A stretch of 64,000 nt of DNA from Streptomyces aurantiogriseus (GTDB taxonomy: Bacteria; Actinomycetota; Actinomycetes; Streptomycetales; Streptomycetaceae). Below the pieces are notes generated by a model. That model had not been told where the DNA came from, did no database searches, and worked only from the letters and a program-made list of their open reading frames with translations. Below are positions 50,557 to 58,307 of the stretch, in pieces; position 1 is the stretch's first letter; each line of letters starts with the position of its first letter. Location of the stretch: NCBI RefSeq assembly GCF_014649375.1, contig NZ_BMSX01000019.1, positions 124,001 to 188,000 of the forward strand, given 5' to 3'. Position numbers and translations under genes: made by a program.

Positions 50557-50719
50557 GATCGCCTCCCGGGCGTGGTTCCTTACCTTGAGGACCGGGTGGG
50601 AGCCGGAAACTCATCGGTCGGCCCACCGCATCCGCCGGCCCGCCTCGGTGATCAAGGTCGGTGTTATCCTCTCGGGTCGCAACGTGGCGCAGGAAGCGTC
50701 CGACGGTGAAGGATCTTCA

Positions 50720-51859
50720 TTGACCTCCATACCGGGTGCCGGGCGTGACCGGCTGCCCTCGCTGACGGGGCTGCGCTTCTGGGCGGCACTGCTCGTCGTC
50801 CTCTACCACCTCTCCCGTCAGGTCGGGGCCGTTCCCGGACTCAGCGAGACGGTCTGGTACGGCCGCAGCGGTGTGACGTTCTTCTTCGTGCTGTCGGGGG
50901 TCGTGCTCGCCTGGACCTACGACGGCGCGCGGGTGCCCGCAGGGGTCTTCCTGTGGCGGCGCTTCGCGCGGATCTGGCCGCTGCTCGCCTTCAGCGTCGG
51001 GCTGTCGGTCGCCGTGTGGGCGGTGATGGATCGCGCCGTGTCGCTGAAGGCGGTGGCCGCGACCCTGCTGCTGGTGCACGCCTGGTTTCCGCAGCCGGTC
51101 ATGTTCACCGGGGGCAACCCGGCGGCCTGGTCGCTCAGCGACGAGGCCTGGTTCTATCTGACCTTCCCCGCACTGCTGGCGCTGCTCGCGGGCCGGCGCG
51201 CCCGGGTGTGGGCGTGGACGGCCGTCGCGGTCACGTGCGCCGCACTCGTGCTGTGGCCCGCCCTGTCCGGTCTGACGCCCACCACCCGCAACTGGGCGCT
51301 CGACTATCTGCCACTGACCCGTCTCCTGCAGTTCGTGCTGGGTGTGGTGGCCGGGCTCGCGCTCAAGCACGGCTGGCGGCCTCCCGTGAGCCTGCCGGTG
51401 GCCGCCGGGCTCGTCATCGGCTGGCACCTGGTGCTGATCCCCTGGCACGAGGCGGTGCCGGACGCGCTCTGGTACAGCCCCTACAACGCCTCGCAGTGGC
51501 TGTCGGCACCCCTGTTCGCCGCCCTGATCTGCGCCGCCGCCCGGGCCGACCTCGACGGGCGGCGCACCGGCCTGGGCGGGCCGTGGATGCTCCGGCTGGG
51601 GCACTGGTCGTTCGCCTGGTACCTCATCCACGAGATCGTGATCCGCGCCGCCGTCTTCCACTGGGGCAAGCCCGCTCCGGGCAGCGCCACGCTCATGTTC
51701 TGGGCGGGCGTCCTGGTGGTCAGCCTGGCCGCAGCGGGCGCCGCCTACCACTGGGTGGAGCATCCCGCCGAGCGATGGCTGCGAGGCCTTCCGGGCCGCT
51801 CCCCCGCGAACCACGCCCGTCCGCCCGCCGAGACCGACCGGACGACGACCAGCCGATGA
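50720..51859 (+). CDS. Membrane acyltransferase (acyltransferase 3 family)
   Basis: The product is about 379 residues with ten or so transmembrane segments. It opens DRLPSLTGLRFWAALLVVLY followed by HLSRQVG, the conserved acyltransferase-3 entry with the catalytic His, and continues VTFFFVLSGVVLAWTYDGAR and RRFARIWPLLAFSVGLSVAV. It probably O-acylates surface glycans or a secreted product. A TTG at 50720 lies six bases after GAAGGA and is the best start; a GTG further upstream has a weak site. Confidence 0.82.
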   Translation: MTSIPGAGRDRLPSLTGLRFWAALLVVLYHLSRQVGAVPGLSETVWYGRSGVTFFFVLSGVVLAWTYDGARVPAGVFLWRRFARIWPLLAFSVGLSVAVWAVMDRAVSLKAVAATLLLVHAWFPQPVMFTGGNPAAWSLSDEAWFYLTFPALLALLAGRRARVWAWTAVAVTCAALVLWPALSGLTPTTRNWALDYLPLTRLLQFVLGVVAGLALKHGWRPPVSLPVAAGLVIGWHLVLIPWHEAVPDALWYSPYNASQWLSAPLFAALICAAARADLDGRRTGLGGPWMLRLGHWSFAWYLIHEIVIRAAVFHWGKPAPGSATLMFWAGVLVVSLAAAGAAYHWVEHPAERWLRGLPGRSPANHARPPAETDRTTTSR

Positions 51860-52072
51860 GGGCGTCGGGATGACCTGTCCCCGCGACCGCGACCGGCGGG
51901 CGCGGGGCCACGTCACCGGCGGCGAGCGAGGCGGCCGTCGGCATGATCCGGCGGTCTTGCCCGGTATTCGTTCACGGTGCAACACTTCGGACCGCTGCCT
52001 GCCCGCGAACCTGTCGGTGCACCAGGCACTGCCCCGCACAACCGGCTGATGTCGAACAGCGAGGGAGTGGGT

Positions 52073-53206
52073 GTGTCACACACGCGAAGACCGTTACGTA
52101 CTCGAAGGTTCAGGCGGGGTCCCGGCGCCGCGGCTGCGGTCGTCCTCGCCCTGGTGCTCGCCGGCTGCGGCGGTGGCGGTGAGTCGGCGGGCGGTGGCTC
52201 TGCCGCCCCCGCGAAGCTCGACCCCGAGGCGGATCTGAGCAAGCAGCGGCTCACGGTGTCGAACTGGGACGGCTACATGCCGGAGGACCTGCCCGCCCGG
52301 TTCAGGACCGCCGTCGGCACGCCCGTCACGGTGACGAAGCACGCGACCAACGAAGAGATCGTCGCCAGGCTGACCGCCGCCTCCGGCAGCGGTGTCGACG
52401 TGGCCTTCGTGTCGGGACAGTACGCGCAGGCGCTCGCGGCGCAGGGACTGCTCGAGCCCATCCACCGCGAGTTGGTCCCCAACCTCAAGAACCTCGATCC
52501 GCTGGCGTCCCGGCTCGCTCACGACAAGGGCAACGCGTACTCCGTCCCTTACACCTGGGGCACCACCGGGCTCTGCTACCGCAAGGACCTCACCGGCTTC
52601 ACCCCCGACAGCTGGAACGATCTGCTCAAGCCGCGGGACGGGCTGAAGAAGAAGATCACCATGCTGAAGACCGAGCGGTGGCTCTTCCTCCCGGCGCAGA
52701 AGGTGCTCGGCTACTCGGTCAACACGACTGACGGTCAACAGCTCGCGCAGGTCAAGGAGTTGCTGCTGAGCGCCAAGAAGGGGCTCCTCGCGTACGACGA
52801 CACCACGTTCGGGGACCGGCTCAGGTCCGGGGAGGCCGCGTTGGCGGAGGCCTGGGACGGCTGGTGCCCGACCGACGACGAGCGGATCGGGTTCGTCGTG
52901 CCCAAGGAGGGCAGCGACCTGTGGGCCGACACGATGGTCGTCCTGAAGTCGTCGAAGAACAAGGAGGCGGCGCACGCCTTCATCAACTACGTCCTCGACG
53001 CGAAGGTGCACTCCTGGGTCGCCTCGAACATCTTCTACAAGGTCCCCAACCCCGCGGCCATGGCGGAGCTCGATCCCGCTCTGCTGAAGCGGTATCCGGC
53101 CCTCGCCATGACGGCTGAGGAACTGCTCGAGGGCGAGTCCGTCGTCGACCTCGGGAGCGCCTCGGCGGACTACACGCGGATCGTCACGGAAGTCACCGCG
53201 GGCTGA
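52073..53206 (+). CDS. Polyamine-type ABC substrate-binding lipoprotein
   Basis: The 377-residue PotD/PotF-like binding protein starts at GTG 52073 after GAGGGAG. The signal reads AAAVVLALVLAGCGGGG with the lipobox LAGC. The mature start LTVSNWDGYMPEDLPARFRT is typical of spermidine/putrescine-binding proteins (the NWxxY motif), as is YSVPYTWGTTGLCYRKDLTG. It is the first gene of a five-gene overlapping operon. The ligand may be a polyamine or another cation. Confidence 0.9.
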   Translation: MSHTRRPLRTRRFRRGPGAAAAVVLALVLAGCGGGGESAGGGSAAPAKLDPEADLSKQRLTVSNWDGYMPEDLPARFRTAVGTPVTVTKHATNEEIVARLTAASGSGVDVAFVSGQYAQALAAQGLLEPIHRELVPNLKNLDPLASRLAHDKGNAYSVPYTWGTTGLCYRKDLTGFTPDSWNDLLKPRDGLKKKITMLKTERWLFLPAQKVLGYSVNTTDGQQLAQVKELLLSAKKGLLAYDDTTFGDRLRSGEAALAEAWDGWCPTDDERIGFVVPKEGSDLWADTMVVLKSSKNKEAAHAFINYVLDAKVHSWVASNIFYKVPNPAAMAELDPALLKRYPALAMTAEELLEGESVVDLGSASADYTRIVTEVTAG

Positions 53207-54087
53207 TGAGCGGCGGTCGGCTGAAGGCGGGCCCGGCGGTGCGTGCGCGCGCCCGCCTGGCTCTGATCGGTCCCGGCTTCTCGTATCTGGTCGTCCTGCT
53301 GGTACTGCCGCTGGCCCTCGTGATCGGCTACAGCGTCTTCCAGCGGGGCCGGTTCGGCGGGATCGCGTACGAGGACGGGGTGACGGGTGACAACTTCGCG
53401 AGGCTCGCCGATCCCCTGTACGCGGGCGTCCTCACCGACTCGCTGCGGATCGCGGGCCTCACCACCGTGCTGGCGCTCGCTCTCGGCTACCCGACGGCGT
53501 ACGCGATCACCCGGCTGCCGGCCCGGTGGCGTACGGTCGCTCTGGTCCTGGTCGTGCTGCCGTTCTGGACCAACTTCCTGATCCGCACCTATGCCTGGAT
53601 CGTGCTGCTGTCCAGCGAAGGCGTGGTGAACAGCGCACTCACCGGCATCGGGGTGATCGACCGGCCACTGGAGCTCCTGTACACCGACACGGCCGTGGTC
53701 GTCGGGCTGCTCTACGCCTATCTGCCGCTGATGGTGCTGCCGCTGTACTCGGCGATCGAGCGGGTCGACCCGCGGCTGCTGGAGGCCTCGGCGGATCTGG
53801 GCGCGCGTCCGGTCCGTACGTTTCTGAGCGTGACGCTTCCGCTGACCCTGCCCGGTGTGCTGACCGGCTGCGTCTTCGTCTTCGTGCCCAGCCTCGGCAA
53901 CTTCGTGGTGCCCGAACTGCTGGGCGGCGGGCGCACGGTGATGGTGGGCAACCTGATCAGGGATCAGTTCCTGAGCGCACGGGACTGGCCGTTCGGCTCG
54001 GTGCTGGCGCTCGCCCTCATGGCGTTCCTGGTGCTGCTGCTCATGGCGCAGGCCTGGGCGGGGCAGCGGCTGGGGGGTCGTCGCTGA
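53206..54087 (+). CDS. Polyamine-type ABC permease (PotB type)
   Basis: The 293-residue permease has six membrane segments and the loop EASADLGARPVRTFLSVTLP, the ATPase contact. The start overlaps the stop of the binding protein by one base (TGATG). It continues with WTNFLIRTYAWIVLLSSEGV, a PotB/PotH signature. It pairs with the following permease. Confidence 0.9.
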   Translation: MSGGRLKAGPAVRARARLALIGPGFSYLVVLLVLPLALVIGYSVFQRGRFGGIAYEDGVTGDNFARLADPLYAGVLTDSLRIAGLTTVLALALGYPTAYAITRLPARWRTVALVLVVLPFWTNFLIRTYAWIVLLSSEGVVNSALTGIGVIDRPLELLYTDTAVVVGLLYAYLPLMVLPLYSAIERVDPRLLEASADLGARPVRTFLSVTLPLTLPGVLTGCVFVFVPSLGNFVVPELLGGGRTVMVGNLIRDQFLSARDWPFGSVLALALMAFLVLLLMAQAWAGQRLGGRR

Positions 54088-54854
54088 TGCGCCGGCTGGG
54101 GGCTCTTCCGCTGTGGCTGACGTACGTGTTCCTCTACACGCCTGTCGTCGTGCTCGTGGTGATGTCGTTCAACCGGTCCGAAAGCCCTTATGAGTGGGGC
54201 GGGTTCGGGACGGGCTGGTACGGCACGCTGGTGCGCGACGACGAGGTGCTGCGGGGCCTGGGCAACACGGTGATCGTGGCCGCTGGGGCCACTGCTCTGT
54301 CCACCGTCCTCGGCACGCTGCTCGCCGTGGGCCTGGCCCGCCACGCGAGCCGGTCACGGGTGTTGCACGCCCTGTCGGTGATGCCGGCCGTGCTGCCGGA
54401 CATCGTGCTGGCGATCGGTCTGCTGGCCTTCTACTCGCTGATATCGGCGACTCTCGGCCTGCACTCGGTCCTGCTCGCGCACACCGTGTTCGGCCTGGCC
54501 TTCGTCACGGCCGTCGTGCGCGCCCGGATCGCGCACGTCGACCCGTCGTTGGAGGAGGCCTCACGCGACCTCGGCGCGGGCGAGATCACGACGTTCCTCC
54601 GGGTGACCCTGCCGACCCTCGCCCCCGGGATCGTGGCGGGCGCGCTGCTGGTGTTCACGCTCTCACTCGACGAGTTCGTCATCGCCTTCTTCACCGCGGG
54701 GCCCCAGGATCCCACCCTGCCGATCGTCGTCTACTCGATGATCAGGTTCGGGGTGACCCCGGAGATCAACGCGCTGGCGACCCTTCTGCTGGCGGTCAGC
54801 TTCACCGTGGTGATCGCCGCGCAGCGGATGAGCCGGCTCACGGAGGCGCTGTGA
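54087..54854 (+). CDS. Polyamine-type ABC permease (PotC type)
   Basis: The 255-residue permease begins MRRLGALPLWLTYVFLYTPV, then VVLVVMSFNRS, the PotC/PotI opening. Its contact loop reads EASRDLGAGEITTFLRVTLP. It starts one base inside the previous stop and its own stop overlaps the ATPase start. No defect is visible. Confidence 0.9.
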   Translation: MRRLGALPLWLTYVFLYTPVVVLVVMSFNRSESPYEWGGFGTGWYGTLVRDDEVLRGLGNTVIVAAGATALSTVLGTLLAVGLARHASRSRVLHALSVMPAVLPDIVLAIGLLAFYSLISATLGLHSVLLAHTVFGLAFVTAVVRARIAHVDPSLEEASRDLGAGEITTFLRVTLPTLAPGIVAGALLVFTLSLDEFVIAFFTAGPQDPTLPIVVYSMIRFGVTPEINALATLLLAVSFTVVIAAQRMSRLTEAL

Positions 54855-55978
54855 GTCCGAAGCCGGCCCTGGTACGGATCAGGGGTGTGAGCCGCAGGTT
54901 CCGGGACACCGTGGCCCTGGACGGGGTCGACCTGGACATCGCGGCGGGCGAGTTCTTCGCGCTGCTCGGCCCCAGCGGCTGCGGGAAGACGACGCTGCTG
55001 CGTGTCCTCGCCGGCCTGGAGCATCCGGACAGCGGCACGGTCACCCTCGACGGGCGGGACCTGCTGAGCGTGCCCGCACACCGGCGGCCGGTCAACCTGA
55101 TGTTCCAGTCGTACGCCCTGTTCCCGCACATGAGCGTGGAGCGGAACATCGCGTACGGGCTGGCGCGGGAGCGGTTGCCCCGGGCCGAGATCCGCGAACG
55201 GGTGGCGGCGGTGCTCGCCACCGTCGGGCTCGGCACGGAGGCCCGGCGTATGCCGCACCAGTTGTCCGGCGGGCAGCGGCAGCGGGTCGCGCTGGCCCGC
55301 GCGATCGTCAAGCGGCCCCGGCTGCTGCTGCTCGACGAGCCGCTGTCGGCGCTGGACAAGAACGTCCGCGCGGAGATGCAGCTCGAGTTGAAGCGGCTCC
55401 AGCACGAGGCCGGCATCACCTTCCTCGTCGTCACGCACGACCAGGAGGAGGCGATGTCGCTCGCCGACCGGATCGCCGTTCTGGACCGGGGGCGGGTCCT
55501 GCAGGTCGACACCCCCGTCGGGCTGTACCGGCGTCCGCGGGGCAGATTCGTCGCCGGCTTCGTCGGCTCCAACAACCTCTTCCGCGGGCGGCTGCGGGCC
55601 TCCGGCGGGCTGGAGGTGCCGGGGGTCGGTGTCCTGCCGGCTCCCGTCGGCGCGGAGGCGGGAGCGACGGCGGGGGCTGCGATCGTCGCCGTACGCCCGG
55701 AAGGTGTCCGGCTCGCCGCCGCGGACGCGCACGGCACGGTGGGTGCGGAGGCAGTGCTGTCCGGGACGGTCCTGGACGTCAGCTTTCACGGCGGCTCCTC
55801 ACGGATCGCGGTCACGGTCGCCGGACTGGAGACTCCGGTCCTGGTCACCACGTCGGGTCCGGCCACGGTGACCGCGGGCGCCCGCGTCACGCTGTCCTGG
55901 GATGCGGACAGCGCGGTCCTGATCGAGACGGAAGAGACGACCCGGAAGGTGGGTGGAGAGACCCCGTGCGACCCCTGA
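54851..55978 (+). CDS. Polyamine-type ABC ATPase (PotA type)
   Basis: The 375-residue ATPase has Walker A GPSGCGKTT, Q-loop FQSYALFPHMSVERNIAYGL, signature LSGGQRQRVALARAI, Walker B LLLLDEPLSALD and H-loop VVTHDQEEAMSLADRI. A C-terminal TOBE-like regulatory domain follows (IVAVRPEGVRL, VLSGTVLDVSFHGGSSRIAV). GTG 54851 overlaps the preceding stop. Its last 13 bases overlap the glycosyltransferase gene. It energises the two permeases before it. Confidence 0.92.
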   Translation: MSPKPALVRIRGVSRRFRDTVALDGVDLDIAAGEFFALLGPSGCGKTTLLRVLAGLEHPDSGTVTLDGRDLLSVPAHRRPVNLMFQSYALFPHMSVERNIAYGLARERLPRAEIRERVAAVLATVGLGTEARRMPHQLSGGQRQRVALARAIVKRPRLLLLDEPLSALDKNVRAEMQLELKRLQHEAGITFLVVTHDQEEAMSLADRIAVLDRGRVLQVDTPVGLYRRPRGRFVAGFVGSNNLFRGRLRASGGLEVPGVGVLPAPVGAEAGATAGAAIVAVRPEGVRLAAADAHGTVGAEAVLSGTVLDVSFHGGSSRIAVTVAGLETPVLVTTSGPATVTAGARVTLSWDADSAVLIETEETTRKVGGETPCDP

Positions 55979-57258
55979 CGATCCTCTTCGCGCCGGAGAG
56001 CGCGTACGGTCCGACGAACAACTGCGTCGGCATCGGCGATGTCCTGCGCCGCCGGGGACACCGCGTGGTGTTCGCGGCCGAGGCGTCCTGGAAGGGCCGA
56101 CTCGCCGCGCTCGGTTTCGAGGAGGATCTGGTCGATCTGGCGCCACCGCCCGAACAGCCCCAGGACGCGGGCCAGTTCTGGAAGGACTTCATACGGGACA
56201 CGGCCCCGGAGTTCAGGAAGCCGACGATCGAGCAGCTGGGGACCTGGATCAAGCCGGTCTGGGAGGAGCTGATCTCCGGCGCCCGGTACTGCGAGCCACA
56301 GCTGAAGAAGATCATCGACCGGGTCCGGCCGGATGTGATCGTCGAGGACAACGTCGTCTGTTTCCCCGCGCTCACCACGGCGGGCGTTCCCTTCGTCCGG
56401 ATCGTCTCCTGCAATCCGCTGGAGGTGAAGGGCGAGCACATCCCCCCGCCCTTCTCCGGCTACCCGGCCGACGACCGCACCGGCTGGGCCGAGTTCCGCG
56501 CCGAGTACGACCGCACGCACCGCGACACATGGGCCGCCTTCAACACCTGGGTGACGGAACAGGGCGCACGGCCGCTGCCCGACCTGGAGTTCATCCACGA
56601 GGGCGACCTCAACCTGTACGTCTGTCCCGAGATCGCCGACTACACCGACGCGCGCCCGCTGGGTCCCGCCTGGGACCGGCTGGACTCCTCGGTGCGGGAG
56701 ACCGACGAGGAGTTCGCCCTGCCCGCGGAGCTCGCCGACCCTCCGGGCGGTACGGACGGCAGCGCGCTGATCTACTTCAGCCTCGGCTCGCTCGGCTCCG
56801 CCGACGTCGACCTCATGCGCAGGGTCATCGCCTCGCTGGCACGCACCCCGCACCGCTACATCGTCTCCAAAGGCCCGCTGCACGAGGAGATCGAGCTCCC
56901 GCCCGGCATGTGGGGTGCGGAGTTCCTGCCGCAGACGCGGATCCTCCCGCTGGTCGACCTCGTCATCACGCACGGCGGGAACAACACGACCACCGAGTGC
57001 TTCCACTTCGGCAAGCCGATGATCCTGCTCCCGCTGTTCTGGGACCAGTACGACAACGCCCAGCGTGTGGCCGAGCTCGGCTACGGCGTCCGGCTCGACC
57101 CGTACCGCTTCACCGATGACCAACTGCACGGCGCCCTGGCGAAGTTGCTCGGTGACACCGAGTTGCGCGCCACCCTGGCCAAGGCCTCGGAGACCATCCG
57201 CGCCCGCGACGGGCTTCGTAGGGCCGCGGACCTGATCGAGCGGGCTGCGGCGGGCTGA
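55966..57258 (+). CDS. Glycosyltransferase in a polyamine-transport operon
   Basis: The 430-residue GT-B glycosyltransferase is of the UDP-glucuronosyl/MGT type. It opens TILFAPESAYGPTNNCVGIG, then DVLRRRGHRVVFAAEASWKG; the donor domain reads LIYFSLGSLGSADVDLMRRV, with LVDLVITHGGNNTTTECFHF and GKPMILLPLFWDQYDNAQRV. The HGGNNT motif replaces the usual HGGxGS. The start overlaps the ATPase gene by 13 bases, so it is translated from the same message. The acceptor is unknown; a polyamine, lipid or natural product are possibilities. It is followed by a convergent xylanase. Confidence 0.85.
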   Translation: MRPLTILFAPESAYGPTNNCVGIGDVLRRRGHRVVFAAEASWKGRLAALGFEEDLVDLAPPPEQPQDAGQFWKDFIRDTAPEFRKPTIEQLGTWIKPVWEELISGARYCEPQLKKIIDRVRPDVIVEDNVVCFPALTTAGVPFVRIVSCNPLEVKGEHIPPPFSGYPADDRTGWAEFRAEYDRTHRDTWAAFNTWVTEQGARPLPDLEFIHEGDLNLYVCPEIADYTDARPLGPAWDRLDSSVRETDEEFALPAELADPPGGTDGSALIYFSLGSLGSADVDLMRRVIASLARTPHRYIVSKGPLHEEIELPPGMWGAEFLPQTRILPLVDLVITHGGNNTTTECFHFGKPMILLPLFWDQYDNAQRVAELGYGVRLDPYRFTDDQLHGALAKLLGDTELRATLAKASETIRARDGLRRAADLIERAAAG

Positions 57259-57300
57259 AGCCTGCTGGTCGCAGGTGCTTGCGTCGGTGGGCGCCTGGGC

Positions 57301-57993
57301 TCAGCCGCTCACCGTGAGGGTGGAGTTCCCGCTGCTCCGGTAGCCCTCCGTCGCGAGGATCATGTAGTAGCGGAAGCTGCCCAGTGTCATTCCGGCGCGG
57401 GACCAGGCGTCGAAGTGGTTGCCGGTGGTGATGCTTCCGCCGGTCCTCTTCGCCCGCCGGACGCTCCAGTACTGGTTGAAGGTGCGCGTGCCTTCGACGG
57501 AGGGGGCGTTGTACCGCGTCGTCTGGTAGATGTCGTACGTGCCGCCGTCGCTGGTCACGGCTCCCTTGTACGTTCCCGTGGGCCGGTAGGTGCCCCAGTT
57601 GTCGACGATGTAGTACTCCACGAGCGGGTTGGACGTCCATCCGTAGAGGGTGAGGTAGCCGTTGCCGGACGGGCTGAAGCTGCCCGAGTACTGCACCGTC
57701 CTTCGTCCGCCGGTGCTCCACCCCTTGCCGCAGACGAAGTTGCCGCAGTTGGTCCAGGAGGTCCGGTAACTGCCGCCGGATGCCAGGGTCATGGAGACCG
57801 AGCCGCCGCCGTCGGTCCAGAACGAGTAGTAGAAACCGTTGTTGGTGCCGGTCTGGTTCGTGGTGATGGTCGTGTCCGCGTGGGCGGTGGCCGGTAAGAG
57901 CAGTCCGGACGCGGGGGCCAGTACCAGGGCGCCGGTGCCGCCGAGGAGACTCCTGCGGCTGATCCGGCGGGCGGGGGCGTCGTCCTGGTGCAT
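57301..57993 (-). CDS. Endo-1,4-beta-xylanase, GH11
   Basis: The 230-residue secreted xylanase has a twin-arginine signal peptide (RRISRRSLLGGTGALVLAPA, cleaved after AHA at about residue 39). The GH11 jelly-roll reads NNGFYYSFWTDGGGSVSMTL. The nucleophile is Glu126 in NPLVEYYIVDNWG and the acid/base is Glu216 in ILATEGYRSSG. GAGGAGG precedes ATG 57993. No carbohydrate-binding domain is attached. It cleaves xylan outside the cell. Two xylanase-type operators lie upstream. Confidence 0.93.
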   Translation of the reverse strand: MHQDDAPARRISRRSLLGGTGALVLAPASGLLLPATAHADTTITTNQTGTNNGFYYSFWTDGGGSVSMTLASGGSYRTSWTNCGNFVCGKGWSTGGRRTVQYSGSFSPSGNGYLTLYGWTSNPLVEYYIVDNWGTYRPTGTYKGAVTSDGGTYDIYQTTRYNAPSVEGTRTFNQYWSVRRAKRTGGSITTGNHFDAWSRAGMTLGSFRYYMILATEGYRSSGNSTLTVSG

Positions 57994-58071
57994 GTTTCCT
58001 CCTCGTGACGGGGGGTCCGGGCAGCGTGGGTCTGCCGGTGCGGCCAGTGTTGGAGCGGCCCGCGGGACAGT

Positions 58072-58103
58072 CAACAGTTTCGGCACGGTCTTCGAATGTT
58101 TCG
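58072..58103 (-). promoter_or_regulatory. Xylanase-gene operator-like repeats
   Basis: On the reverse strand CGAAACATTCG (58093-58103) and CGAAACTGTTG (58072-58082) lie about 80-110 bp upstream of the xylanase ATG. The first is one base away from the CGAAACTTTCG palindrome reported in Streptomyces xylanase promoters. The remaining 57994-58307 stretch holds no gene. Confidence 0.5.
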
Positions 58104-58307
58104 GAACATCATTCCGGTCGCGCTGCCGGATGGGGATGGGCGAGGCGACGACCCCACCGTGGTCATGTCCTCGGGGTGCAGGTGAGCGGCGGTTCCCATA
58201 ACGTGTTATTTGAGGGTTTTCAGGGGGGTTTCTTCTCCCGTACCGGTCTCGCCAACTCCGCCATGGGGAAGCCGAAGTGACGGCGGGGCTGCCCAAGGAG
58301 TATCGCG

